Position numbers and translations under genes: made by a program. A stretch of DNA of 64,000 nucleotides from Deinococcus sp. KSM4-11 (GTDB lineage: Bacteria; Deinococcota; Deinococci; Deinococcales; Deinococcaceae): NCBI RefSeq assembly GCF_004801415.1, contig NZ_SSNX01000010.1, forward strand, positions 1 through 64,000. Direction: 5' to 3'. Below, in pieces: positions 1 through 8,360 of the stretch (position 1 is its first letter; every line of letters starts with the position of its first letter). The notes under the pieces were generated by a model, which did not search any database, was not told the DNA's origin, and saw only the letters and a program-made list of their open reading frames with translations.

Positions 1-107
1 CGGAGCCGCGGCAATCCCCGGTGGCTGGAGTGATCGGCGGCAAGGTGATCGTCACCACCGGCTCCACCAGCGTGGGGCCGGTCGATACGACCTTTGTGGG
101 CGAATAG
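1..107 (+). CDS. C-terminal end of a kelch-like protein (partial)
   Basis: The third forward frame is open from the window edge to a TAG at 105-107 and encodes about 34 residues. They contain GVIGGKVIVTTGST followed by a short tail, which resembles the last blade of a kelch/beta-propeller protein (GG-K-hydrophobic-V-x-G-G pattern). Only the tail is visible, so the function and start are unknown. The call rests on this one motif and is tentative. Confidence 0.35.
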   Translation, partial: EPRQSPVAGVIGGKVIVTTGSTSVGPVDTTFVGE

Positions 108-271
108 GTCAGCCGGCTCGGAACGCACTTGCACCTCAGTTGGCGTGAAATCTGAAACCACAGGCTCCAGTTGCACCCACGACTCTGGCAAGCCGGGTCG
201 CTCATCATTCGTCCGACCCGGCCCGCCAGACCTCGCAACCAGACGCCTGAGCTTCACCGCAAAGTGCGACG
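108..271. other. Intergenic, nothing recognised
   Basis: Short spacer between the converging kelch-like tail and the S51 peptidase remnant. No gene, clear hairpin or repeat was found. Confidence 0.4.
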
Positions 272-942
272 TCAGGGCCTCAAGAGCTTCCAGTGACCTT
301 CGGAAACCACTTCCACGGTGCCATCCACCACGTCGATGGCCGTCTGGTCATCGATGGCGTAGCTGGATCCAGGCAACCCCGCTGCCCAGTGTTCGGCCGT
401 GGCCATCGTGTTTTCTGGCAGATCGGGGTGGTTCATGTGAGGGACGATCGAGAAATCTACAAGACACAGCGTTTCATCGCTCCCAGTGGGCGGCCTCCAC
501 CCCATAAAGTCCTCGCCGATCCGGGGGTCATCACCATGCTCCCCGCACTCAAGCCCACCCAGACGGTCTCGCGCAGCGACGGCAGGAGAGCAGCCAGCCC
601 GGACTCCTTCATCCAGTGGTGCAGGTACAGCGCGTCGCCCCCATTCACCAGCAGGACGTCTGCCGCCTGCACCCAGGGAATCCACCGCTCCTGACCGATG
701 CTGGGCAGCGCTGTGAGTTCCAGGACGCCCACAGACTTCCACCCCAGCTCGCACATGGGGGTTCTTGGTGCCCGCCCATTGATGAAGCGCCAGGCCCCAC
801 CGGGACTGCCCTGGGGATGCCCGTACCCTGCCGTCGGAATACACAGGGCGGTGGCATCAGCGATCGGCTTGCCGAGGAGAGTCAGGAGCGCGTCGTGAAT
901 GCTTTGGTTCTTGATCCCGGCGGACGTGAGGAGAAGTTTCAT
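272..942 (-). pseudogene. Peptidase S51 (dipeptidase E-like) with a frameshift
   Basis: Reading from ATG at 942, behind the purine-rich GGGAGA, the protein matches the S51 / class I glutamine-amidotransferase-like fold. It has an NGGDALYLHHW segment and the nucleophile elbow GLSAGSM. After MVMTP the frame is lost at a run of five G on the + strand (about 523-527). The next frame continues sensibly (RIGEDFMGW..., VDFSIVPHMNHPDLP..., ending WKLLRP) to a stop at 272. One extra base in that run would restore a protein of about 223 residues, close to the usual ~230. This is either a true one-base deletion or a sequencing error. Family members cleave Asp-X dipeptides or related substrates in the cytoplasm. 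Confidence 0.75.
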
Positions 943-1268
943 GGTCGTCTCCCGGATAACCGCTCGATAGGCCTGTCGGCTCAGATATGGACGTTCACTC
1001 GCCACCAAAAAGAGGATGTCAATAACGTGATGAGATGAGCAAATTGTCTCTACAACAACATGGAGGCATGGGGTGCCGCCTCTTCGCTGGCAGCGTCAAT
1101 GACCTCGTGCACTTGACGCAGTCGTACCAGCTCGGAATCACAATGACGCTCACACGGCAAATCATGGCCTAGGAACACAGCCCACGAATTCCAATGTCTC
1201 AATGACACCCTCAGCAGCGGTCGGGCCGACCGCCGGCCCTGGGGCGGTTGGTCGGGACAGGCATCCCA
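943..1268. other. Gene-free stretch before the iteron array
   Basis: Separates the S51 remnant from the replication origin. The open frames here run on through the iterons as low-complexity repeats and are not credible genes. No promoter or terminator was recognised. Confidence 0.4.
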
Positions 1269-1555
1269 CCTGGGACACACCTGTGGAGTTGGGGTGTTGT
1301 GCCTGGGACACACCTGTGGAGTTGGGGTGTTGTGCCTGGGACATACCTGTGGGATTTCCACCCCACGACGTGGGACATACCCGTGGAAAATCCCTGTATC
1401 CCCACAGGTATGTCCCACAGCACGCCTGAGACACACCCGTGGGATCCACTGGGACACACCTATGGGGAATTTTCAGGCCCCTGGGACATACCTGTGGGAA
1501 AAGGCCCAGGTACCTGGGACATACCCGTGGGGTTTTCTGAGACACACCTGTGGGA
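1269..1555. repeat. Iteron array, putative replication origin
   Basis: Ten copies of a ~20-base element, consensus CCTGGGACAYACCYGTGGGA, start near 1269, 1302, 1335, 1369, 1401 (inverted), 1425, 1448, 1480, 1513 and 1536. Spacing is mostly 32-34 bases (about three helical turns) or 23 bases (about two turns), so the sites face the same side of the helix. They lie directly upstream of repA and an AT-rich stretch. This is the normal layout of an iteron-controlled plasmid origin, where the initiator binds the repeats and melts the adjacent AT-rich DNA. Binding by this RepA is inferred from position. Confidence 0.85.
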
Positions 1556-1606
1556 TTTCGCCGAAAAAACATGTCCAGCACAGGAACTCCTGCGGCCTCT
1601 TGGTGG

Positions 1607-1661
1607 TGTTTTTCACCATAATCTTTTCAAATCTTTTTCCTAAACAAGGGTATTCTTGACA
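1607..1661. other. AT-rich segment, candidate DNA unwinding element
   Basis: A T-rich stretch, strikingly AT-rich against the GC-rich surroundings, lies between the last iteron and repA. Its position fits a duplex-unwinding element. It may also hold the repA promoter (a TTGAC-like word ends near 1660). Function is inferred from location and base composition only. Confidence 0.45.
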
Positions 1662-1675
1662 ACAACAGGAGACGC

Positions 1676-3073
1676 ATGGCTGACAAGCGCCGCAATAGTT
1701 TCGATGATCTCAACTGGGGGCGGCTGAACCTCGTCTCCGCCCAGGATCAGATTGATGGTCTGAACTCCTGGAAGGTCACCTACCCGCACGGTGAGCGCAT
1801 GGTTCGGGTGTCGTGCCGGGCCCTTCCAGAACTCGGGGTTCCACACGGCATCGACAACGACGTCAGCAGCGCCCTAATCGATTATTTTATGAGCCTCGGC
1901 CTCCCTGACGACGGGGAAATGAACCTGTCGGTCTCCGAACTCATGCAGCTCGCCGGGTTCCACCGCACTGGGAAATACCGGGAAATGATGCTTGTCAGCC
2001 TCGACCGCCTGCACACTACGTCCTACGAGATTGCCGGTGGCTGGCGGGATCATCCAAACCGCCGCTGGACGACCGCGAAGTTCCACTTCATCGAACTGCT
2101 CGAGTACACGCACCAGGGCGAGTCCGGAAAATTCGATGAGCGCACCATGCTGCGCGTCAGACTGGCGGAACCGCTCGTGGCGTCGCTGCGCAGCGGATAT
2201 ACCAAGCCGCTGAACATCGAATTCATGCAATCCCTGTCCCGTCCACGGACTCGGATCATCTTTCGGCTGCTGGACGCCATGCGGTACAACCCCGAGTCGC
2301 CCGATGAGATCATTGACGAGTTCGAGATCGGGATCATCGAATGGGCCGATCTCTGCAAACTCCCGAATACCCGGCCGGACACCATCCGCCGCGCGCTGGA
2401 AGCGCCGCATGAGGAACTGAAACGCCGGGGATACCTGCGAGCCGTGACCATTGAAGGCCGTGGCCGCAACCAGCGCCTGCGCTACGAATTCGCGCCAGAA
2501 TTCACGCCTGTCAGCCCGGCGCTGCTCGCCCGCCTGCGCACCCATGGCGTCACGGATGGCGTGTCCCGGCAACTGGCCCGGCAGTACACGAGTTCTATCC
2601 TGATGGCCCGCATCGATCAGTTCGACCGGCTGGTGCGGAGCGGCACCCTCACCATCCGGAAGACAGCGGCCCACGCGCTGGTGCACCTCATCCGCAATCC
2701 TGACCAGTACCCCGATGCGCAGAGCGGCCGGGTCGTCACACTGCATCCTCCCGCCTCTCCCCTGCCCCGCCAGCCGGCTCCGGAACCCGATCTGCCGACC
2801 TGGGCGGAGGAACTCGGAGTTCTCTCTCCGGAGGACGCGGCAACGTTCACGGTCAAGCGCATTGCGCTGCTGTTTGCAAGGCGCTTCACCACGTCGGAGC
2901 TGGATCAGTTGCGTCACCAGGTGCTGCACGGTGTGACGGATCCAGCGCAGTTGCTGACCGAGGCCCATCACCGGCTGGTGCGCATTGAGGCGCAGCAGTT
3001 CGTGGATGAACTCAAGGCCAGACTGCGCGCTGGTATGGATGGTGAACCCGTGCCACCCCTTCAGCTTGCCTGA
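1676..3073 (+). CDS. repA: Plasmid/megaplasmid replication initiator RepA
   Basis: 465 residues, basic, starting at ATG 1676 behind AGGAGA (1667-1672). It resembles the RPA-type replication initiators found on secondary replicons of Deinococcus. The N-terminal ~280 residues carry the initiator-like segments (VSELMQLAGF, FIELLEYTHQGESGKF, SRPRTRIIFRLLDAMRYN). The C-terminal ~180 residues are a proline-rich linker and a helical tail. The protein should bind the iterons upstream and start replication of this molecule. One more iteron overlaps its stop codon (3069-3088), so the end of the gene may be part of the control circuit. The gene is about 0.9 kb from the ParA pair, forming a rep-par module. 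Confidence 0.85.
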   Translation: MADKRRNSFDDLNWGRLNLVSAQDQIDGLNSWKVTYPHGERMVRVSCRALPELGVPHGIDNDVSSALIDYFMSLGLPDDGEMNLSVSELMQLAGFHRTGKYREMMLVSLDRLHTTSYEIAGGWRDHPNRRWTTAKFHFIELLEYTHQGESGKFDERTMLRVRLAEPLVASLRSGYTKPLNIEFMQSLSRPRTRIIFRLLDAMRYNPESPDEIIDEFEIGIIEWADLCKLPNTRPDTIRRALEAPHEELKRRGYLRAVTIEGRGRNQRLRYEFAPEFTPVSPALLARLRTHGVTDGVSRQLARQYTSSILMARIDQFDRLVRSGTLTIRKTAAHALVHLIRNPDQYPDAQSGRVVTLHPPASPLPRQPAPEPDLPTWAEELGVLSPEDAATFTVKRIALLFARRFTTSELDQLRHQVLHGVTDPAQLLTEAHHRLVRIEAQQFVDELKARLRAGMDGEPVPPLQLA

Positions 3074-3088
3074 GACACACCTGTGGGA
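3069..3088 (+). repeat. Extra iteron overlapping the repA stop codon
   Basis: CCTGAGACACACCTGTGGGA matches the array consensus in 18-19 of 20 positions. The TGA inside it is the repA stop. A lone distal iteron could act in handcuffing or copy control; that role is inferred. Confidence 0.7.
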
Positions 3089-3760
3089 TTCGGTGTTTTC
3101 CACGAGTCCATATTCTCTGAATTCTGCGTTCAGCACGGTTCTGATGCGATCCAGCCCTTATTGAATCAATCGCGTGTGTGGTGAGGCAAATCAAAAGAAC
3201 TGGCCGTTCCTGCACCTCGTGGCATGCGGTGTGATCTTCCTCCAGATAAGACGGGCTATCTCGGCCACAGGAGCCCTCACCAGAGGCGGGTGTCATTCAG
3301 GGCCCGACGTGCTTGGGCGGGTGCGTGCTGGGCCGCTCAGACGCTGTGCGGCCATCTGGCGCCTCAGCTCCGTTCGGGCAGAATCGGTTCTGCCCGTGTT
3401 GCAGCGCCTGCTGGGTAAAGCGTCAGGAATCATGTTTGTGTTCTTTCAGCTTGGCGTCGGCCTATCGCCAGCACGTCCGCGCCGTCTGTATGCCGCTGGG
3501 ACAGCGCGACGTGGCCCCGTTCCGACATGGGAATCAAGCTCAAATGTAACGTGTGCCCGTAGTGGGCCTCCAAAGTGGAATTCCGCCTCCTGGTGGCGGG
3601 CATCCATCCCTTTAGGAAGCCAAGTCTGTCCACTGGCATTCCACTCACACCACGGTGGTGCAGGAGCGGGAGTGCTTCGGGAGTTCGGGTTCAGAATCCT
3701 TCGAGATCCTGAAAAAACGCTGGCGCTCCAGAGCGACGCGGAAGCATTTCGGTCAGTAGG
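3089..3760. other. Gene-free stretch between repA and the partition region
   Basis: About 670 bases with no convincing gene. Open frames exist on both strands, but none has a good start signal or a recognisable protein family. It may contain remnants of older coding DNA. Confidence 0.4.
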
Positions 3761-3989
3761 TGTACACATATGCATATAGTCAAAATTATCCACAGACGTG
3801 TAAGTCCACATGTGTACATGTGGACTTACACGTCTGTGGACTCTGTCTCGTTTGCAGCTTCGATCTGCGGCCAGCCGTACAATTCCAGTTCAATACATCC
3901 AGCGAACGACGTCGTGGGCTGCGCAGTACAAACACTTGTTTACACGTGTGTGTGTACACATTTTTACAAAATCACGCGTAGACGGGTAA
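3761..3989. promoter_or_regulatory. Candidate centromere (parS-like) region with repeated short words
   Basis: The word TGTACACAT occurs at 3761-3769 and 3953-3961 and inverted at 3810-3818. GACGTGTAA occurs at 3795-3803 and inverted at 3826-3834, with one-mismatch relatives at 3940-3948 (inverted) and 3981-3989. All lie within 250 bases upstream of parA. Clusters of short direct and inverted words just upstream of a ParA operon are typical of plasmid centromere/operator sites bound by the small partner protein. The assignment is by position and repetition. Confidence 0.5.
3786..3840. repeat. DnaA box and perfect 24-base-arm palindrome
   Basis: TTATCCACA at 3786-3794 is a perfect consensus DnaA box. 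It overlaps the left arm of a perfect inverted repeat with arms 3789-3812 and 3817-3840 and a four-base spacer. This suggests host DnaA participates at the origin, or that the palindrome is a protein-binding or extruded-cruciform site for replication or partition. Confidence 0.7.
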
Positions 3990-3994
3990 GCCTG

Positions 3995-4000
3995 TAGATT
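3995..4000 (+). promoter_or_regulatory. -10 box of parA (leaderless)
   Basis: TAGATT ends six bases before the parA ATG, with no ribosome binding site between. That is the TANNNT-plus-start arrangement of leaderless genes in Deinococcus. The GACGGGTAA word at 3981-3989 sits just upstream, so the partner protein could repress here. Confidence 0.5.
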
Positions 4001-4006
4001 GACTTC

Positions 4007-4651
4007 ATGACGACCGCGTCTCGATCTGGGCCACTGGTGATCGCCGTAGCTGGGCTCAAGGGGGGCATCGCCAAGACCACCACCGCCATCCACATCGCTG
4101 GTGTGCTGGCAAGCGCCCAACAACGGGTTCTCCTGGCCGATGGTGACCGAATCCGTACCAGCACGGCATGGGCGCGGGGCGGACACCTTCCGTTCACCGT
4201 TGCGCCGGTCACAGCGCTGGCCAGAGCCCGCGATTACGACGTTGTCGTCCTCGATACCGAAGGTGGCCCGGACAACACGGAGCTTCTCGAATTTGCCCGC
4301 ACGGCGGATCTGACCCTGCTGCCCACCACACCGGACATCAACGGCCTCGATGGTGTGGCACAGACCGCCGACATCCTGCGGGCTGGCGGGGTGGCGTCCG
4401 AACGCTACAGCGCGCTGCTCACCATGGTGCGCCCAGGAGGCATGAAGGAAATCCAGGCGCGCAAGGGGCTACTGGGCCAGCAGATTCCGGTGCTGCGATC
4501 GAGCGTCCGGATCAGTGAAGTGTTTCGCGACGCGGCGAATGCCGCTGTCCTCGTGAAAGACGTTCGTGCTGACATCGCAGCGAAGTGTTGGAAGGACTAC
4601 GAGGCGGTGACCGCGGAGGTGATCGCCCGGGTGATGGAGGTAAACGCATGA
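4007..4651 (+). CDS. parA: ParA family partition ATPase
   Basis: 214 residues. The deviant Walker A motif KGGIAKTTT lies near residues 18-26, and DVVVLDTEGGPD near 76-87 is the Walker A'/B region. The short length and absence of an N-terminal helix-turn-helix place it with small type Ib plasmid ParA proteins, which form ATP-dependent patterns on the nucleoid and pull partner-bound centromeres apart. No ribosome binding site is present; a -10 box lies six bases upstream, so translation is probably leaderless. Its stop overlaps the start of the next gene (ATGA), typical of a parA-partner operon. Confidence 0.88.
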   Translation: MTTASRSGPLVIAVAGLKGGIAKTTTAIHIAGVLASAQQRVLLADGDRIRTSTAWARGGHLPFTVAPVTALARARDYDVVVLDTEGGPDNTELLEFARTADLTLLPTTPDINGLDGVAQTADILRAGGVASERYSALLTMVRPGGMKEIQARKGLLGQQIPVLRSSVRISEVFRDAANAAVLVKDVRADIAAKCWKDYEAVTAEVIARVMEVNA

Positions 4652-4995
4652 CTGACCTGTTGTCCAGCCTGGCGCAGCTCAAGCAGGCACGTGAGCAGGA
4701 CGAGCAACCCACACCCGCGGTGCCCGAGGTACACCCGGCGTCCACTCGACCCGCAGAAGCACTGGCGCCAGGTGGCAGGGGAGACGACAAGACCCTCGCA
4801 GGGCGGGTGCCCCTCGCGCTCCACCGCGAACTGACGCGCGGGCTCCTTGACGCGGCGGACGAACTCGGCGTGAGGCGCGTGAATCTCGACGAAGCGCTGG
4901 AAGCGGCCGTGCGTGTCGCCCTTCGGGATCCACAGGTGCATCAACGGTGGCTCGAAGAGATCCAGGCGGTGCGTCGAGAGCGCCGAGATACCTGA
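4648..4995 (+). CDS. Small centromere-binding partner of ParA (putative)
   Basis: 115 residues, beginning at the ATG that overlaps the parA stop. The N-terminal half is charged and low in complexity (KQAREQDEQPTPAVPEVHP), likely flexible and suited to contacting ParA. The C-terminal half (LAGRVPLALHRELTRG..., RRVNLDEALEAAVRVAL) resembles a small ribbon-helix-helix or helix-turn-helix DNA-binding fold. It is too short and unlike canonical ParB to be named parB. Its role is inferred from the operon position; its probable target is the repeat cluster upstream of parA. Confidence 0.65.
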   Translation: MTDLLSSLAQLKQAREQDEQPTPAVPEVHPASTRPAEALAPGGRGDDKTLAGRVPLALHRELTRGLLDAADELGVRRVNLDEALEAAVRVALRDPQVHQRWLEEIQAVRRERRDT

Positions 4996-5949
4996 CCTCT
5001 GCGGCTGCTTCAGCGGCTAAGTCCGGTGGTCGGCGTCCTACCGTCCAACGGCCAGCGTATCGGGAGATGTAGCTGCTTCCACTGAGATGTAGACCTTGCC
5101 AAGGCGAAGATGACCCGTTGTCGTGAGGAGCCAGTCAGGCCGCCCCAGCTCGGGTATGCGTCCCAGTCAGGGCGCCACGAATCGTCATTTGGCAGGATGG
5201 GTGATTGGAAGGGCCTTGGCTCGGTCGTAGAGGGCACACAGACCGCTTCGGTCTCCATGATCGTAGGTGAGGATGGCGTCGGGCTCGGTGGTGCCTGGAC
5301 GCAGGCCCGCGGCGTGGAGTTCATCGGGCGTGGCGAATTGATCGGGATAGCACTGCTGAAAACGGGGACGGGCGCTCGACTTGTCTCGGGTGGGCATCAG
5401 TTGGTGTCCAGATAAAGCATGTAAAACCTCGGCGGACGTGGTGCTGCACCCAGTGTGCCCGATTTCTGCGGTGATGACGAATGGTCGCCGAGGCCGCCCA
5501 CGTCACCCCCTTGATCGTGGACGGGTTGACCTGGACGAAACCCGTTCGGCGTGTGCTGAAGGCTGGGTCGACCTGCAGCCGATCATGGGGCGATCATGCC
5601 TTGGGCAGCACACTGAACCCACCGTCCGGGCGAGCCGTTCCCGCTCCCTTCCCCTCAGCCCGGTGGCCAGGAGGAATTGATGGCCTTCGCCCGGCACTCC
5701 CAGAACGGGACATTGAGCGCGAGAACCAACGTCCCATCGTCCGATTGTTCTGTGGAGGTGAAAGTTGAGTCAGGTGGTCGAGGCCCCAGTATGTCTGTCG
5801 ATGCGCCCTGTTCCTCTGTTATAAGACAACTTTAGTTTGAAAATTCACCAAGAACGAATTTAGCATCGTAGTGTGGTGATGTTCACCGCGTACCGATGGA
5901 CAGGATTCCGCTCCGTTCCCCCTCCCGTCGACCACCCCAGGAGACTGTC
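4996..5949. other. Mostly gene-free stretch with possible coding remnants
   Basis: About 950 bases between the partition operon and the sedolisin gene. It holds one weak 70-codon frame (5185-5397, listed separately). A second minus-strand stretch near 5050-5180 reads GHLRLGKVYISVEAA in a broken frame, suggesting a decayed gene of unknown kind. The AT-rich segment 5815-5870 probably carries the promoter of the downstream protease gene. Confidence 0.4.
5185..5397 (-). CDS. Hypothetical small protein (weak)
   Basis: 70 codons from ATG 5397. The composition looks protein-like (DELHAAGLRPGTTEPDAILTYDH, then LCALYDRAKALP) and recalls short uncharacterised proteins with a D-E-L-x-x-x-G-L-x-P-G segment. 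I cannot assign a family. There is no ribosome binding site and no good -10 box in front of the start, and the reading frame ends abruptly, so it may be a remnant of a longer gene. Confidence 0.3.
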   Translation of the reverse strand: MPTRDKSSARPRFQQCYPDQFATPDELHAAGLRPGTTEPDAILTYDHGDRSGLCALYDRAKALPITHPAK

Positions 5950-7506
5950 ATGCCCAGAAAAGCCACGTCCGCTCAGGTTGCCGTGAAAGGCAGCGCTCGC
6001 CTCCTCCCGGCCACCGCGAAAGCTGTGGGCGATCCACACCCCGACCAGGACATCGACGTGACCGTGCGCCTGAAGTCGTCGGGGGTGCAGCCCCACGCCC
6101 TCCCGGCCGTGCCCATGCGCCGGTCGGCGTTCAACCGTGAATTCGGATCGTCGCCAGAGGAGCTGGCCCGCGTGGAGCAGTTCGCCCAAGCCCATGGCCT
6201 CAGCGTGGTCGAGAGCAGCGCTCCACGCCGGACAGTCATCCTGCGGGGCCGCGTGTCGCAGATGCAGGAGGCGTTTGGCGTCTCGCTCGGGCTGTACGAA
6301 GACCGTGGCGTGACCTTCCGGGGCCGCAGCGGGCCGGTGCACGTTCCCCAGGATCTCGCGGACATCGTCGAGGGCGTGTTCGGCCTCGACGACCGCCCAC
6401 AGGCCCACCCGCAGTTCCGGCTGGCCGGCCCGCTCCCAGCCCCGGGCGTGGTGCATCCACACGCGGCAGGCAGCAGTTTCACGCCGCTCGAACTCGCGCA
6501 GGCCTATCAGTTCCCGGCAGGCGACGGGGCCGGTCAGACCATCGCGATCATCGAATTGGGCGGCGGGTACAGAAAGGCCGATATCACCGCGTATTTCGCC
6601 GAACTGGGCCTTAAGGCCCCGAAGGTTACGGCCGTCCGGGTGAACGGTGGCAAGAACGCCCCGACGGGCGACCCGAACAGCGCGGACGGCGAGGTGATGC
6701 TGGACATCGAAGTGGCGGGTGCCGTCGCTCCTGGGGCCAAGATCGCCGTGTATTTCGCTCCGAACACCGACGCCGGGTTTCTCAATGCCGTGACCACGGC
6801 CGTGCATGACGCCCGGCGCAAGCCCAGCGTGGTCTCGATCAGCTGGGGGGCAGCCGAACCGGGCTGGACACAGCAGGCCATGCAGGCCATGGACAGCGCC
6901 TTCCGCGAGGCGGCCATGCTCGGAGTCACCGTGCTGTGCGCGGCCGGCGACGACGGTTCGGACGACCGCGTGGGCGACCACCTAGCGCACACGGACTTCC
7001 CGGCGTCGAGCCCCTGGGCGACCGGCTGCGGCGGCACCCGCCTAGAACTGAACGGGGGCGCCATCAGCAGCGAGACAGTCTGGAACAACGGGATGGGTCA
7101 CGGAGCCACCGGTGGAGGCGTCAGCGACACGTTCGCGCTCCCGGACTACCAGCAGGGTGCCGGCGTGCCGCCTTCGGCCAATCCCGGTGGCCGGGTCGGT
7201 CGAGGCGTGCCGGACATCGCTGCCGTGGCAGATCCGCAGACCGGGTACCGCGTTCGCGTGGACGGTCAGGACATGGTGATCGGCGGTACGAGCGCCGTCT
7301 CGCCCCTGTGGTCCGGTCTGGTGGCCCGCCTGAACGCCCAGCGCGCCCACCCCATCGGCTTCCTGAACCCCCTGCTGTATGCGGCCGGGCCGCTGCGCGA
7401 CATCACCAGCGGGAACAACGGTGCGTATCAGGCGCACTCAGGGTGGGACGCCTGCACCGGTCTGGGCAGTCCCGACGGCACGCGGCTGGCCACCCTGGCC
7501 CCTTAG
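5950..7506 (+). CDS. Sedolisin-family (S53) serine-carboxyl protease, pro-kumamolisin type
   Basis: 518 residues from ATG 5950 behind CAGGAGA; an upstream in-frame start at 5896 lacks a ribosome binding site. An activation (pro-kumamolisin) domain spans about residues 29-150. The catalytic domain shows Glu248 and Asp252 in DGEVMLDIE, the oxyanion Asp335 in AAGDDGS, and nucleophile Ser448 in GGTSAVSP. Spacings match kumamolisin (4, 83 and 113 residues). A C-terminal Ca2+ site is suggested by RDITSGNNG...SGWD. These enzymes mature by self-cleavage and act outside the cell at acid pH, but no signal peptide is visible here, as in several bacterial sedolisins. Monocistronic. Confidence 0.92.
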   Translation: MPRKATSAQVAVKGSARLLPATAKAVGDPHPDQDIDVTVRLKSSGVQPHALPAVPMRRSAFNREFGSSPEELARVEQFAQAHGLSVVESSAPRRTVILRGRVSQMQEAFGVSLGLYEDRGVTFRGRSGPVHVPQDLADIVEGVFGLDDRPQAHPQFRLAGPLPAPGVVHPHAAGSSFTPLELAQAYQFPAGDGAGQTIAIIELGGGYRKADITAYFAELGLKAPKVTAVRVNGGKNAPTGDPNSADGEVMLDIEVAGAVAPGAKIAVYFAPNTDAGFLNAVTTAVHDARRKPSVVSISWGAAEPGWTQQAMQAMDSAFREAAMLGVTVLCAAGDDGSDDRVGDHLAHTDFPASSPWATGCGGTRLELNGGAISSETVWNNGMGHGATGGGVSDTFALPDYQQGAGVPPSANPGGRVGRGVPDIAAVADPQTGYRVRVDGQDMVIGGTSAVSPLWSGLVARLNAQRAHPIGFLNPLLYAAGPLRDITSGNNGAYQAHSGWDACTGLGSPDGTRLATLAP

Positions 7507-7729
7507 TCACTGACGCCTGAACATCAGCCGGACCATTTCCGTGCCCGTGCCCGACACCCTAGCAACAGTCTTGAGGGCGTGCTAAACGGTGCGAACAGGA
7601 GGATCGGCTGAACGCAATGGCATGACCTGCCCCCGCCCTGGCCTGTGCCAGGTGCTCGGAGCAGGCCGTCCCTTGTGGTGTCGGCGATACCGCTCACCCC
7701 TTTGCGCTGGTCGGGCAAGGGAGAGCCGC

Positions 7730-7735
7730 TAGGCT
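7730..7735 (+). promoter_or_regulatory. -10 box of the 7741 gene (leaderless)
   Basis: TAGGCT lies five bases before ATG 7741, with no ribosome binding site. The same hexamer and spacing precede the gene at 52866. Confidence 0.45.
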
Positions 7736-7740
7736 CAGGT

Positions 7741-8220
7741 ATGAGCGATCCTGTACGACTGGATGAGCCCCTGGTGGCCCAGGTCATGGCGATGTATGGC
7801 CCCTGTGCCCTGCTGCGGCTCTATGACGATGCCCACCTGCAACTCGAACCGTCGGCCGCGTCCAGGGTGGTGCTGTTGAACCTGGGGCCAGCCCATGTCC
7901 TGCTCGAATCGGTGGTGCTCGGCTGGTATGACGGTCATGGTGACCGCACCACCTACTTTCCCTTTGGCACGGTGATCGTGCCCGGGGAAGGCAAGGATCT
8001 GCTGGGCGTGGAGGCCCTGCCGGAGATCATGACCCTGATGGGCAGCCCACCTGTTTCGGGTTTCCGGGACAGCGCACGTGCCTTTCGACTACATGCGCGC
8101 GTGGCCGTGCCGGGTGACGTCATCGACGTCCGGTTGATCGTGAAGCCGCTGGCCGTCGAGGCCGACGGCAGTGGGTACTTCGGCACGGTCGTCGATTCGA
8201 CGTGGACAGCGTCCGGGTAA
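7741..8220 (+). CDS. Hypothetical protein
   Basis: 159 residues from ATG 7741. Upstream in-frame starts were rejected because the TAGGCT -10 box sits immediately before this ATG. No known family was recognised. There is no signal peptide or membrane segment; the sequence has alternating beta-like hydrophobic patterns (VVLLNLGPAHVLLESVVLGWYD, split by charged turns) and ends in FGTVVDSTWTASG. The fold may be a small beta-sandwich. It stands alone, followed by the terminator that serves the opposing MFS gene. Confidence 0.6.
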   Translation: MSDPVRLDEPLVAQVMAMYGPCALLRLYDDAHLQLEPSAASRVVLLNLGPAHVLLESVVLGWYDGHGDRTTYFPFGTVIVPGEGKDLLGVEALPEIMTLMGSPPVSGFRDSARAFRLHARVAVPGDVIDVRLIVKPLAVEADGSGYFGTVVDSTWTASG

Positions 8221-8320
8221 ACCGGGAGGGTCATGGAGACGCGTCAGCAAAAGGCGCGGAAGATATCTGGACACACCGCTCGTTTCGGCTGCCCGGTACT
8301 CTACTGAGGGAAAAGGAAAG

Positions 8321-8341
8321 AGGACGGCCCACGGCCGTCCT
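8321..8341 (-). terminator. Intrinsic terminator of the marR-MFS operon
   Basis: Perfect 9-base stem (8321-8329 with 8333-8341) and three-base loop, followed on the minus strand by a T/C-rich run (8306-8320). It lies 20 bases past the MFS stop. Confidence 0.75.
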
Positions 8342-8360
8342 CTCTGTTTGGAGGTCTCGT

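Noticed and set aside
1269..1555. CRISPR-like array
   Set aside because: The ~20-base units are regularly spaced but the intervening DNA is itself partly repeated, one unit is inverted, and the array abuts a replication initiator; no cas genes. Iterons explain it.
1050..1657. Several open frames on both strands rich in CPR/VCP or GTHLW repeats
   Set aside because: They are translations of the iterons in different frames, with no start signals and no domain.
3174..3779. 201-codon plus-strand frame between repA and parA
   Set aside because: No recognisable family, no start signal, and competing frames of similar length on both strands.
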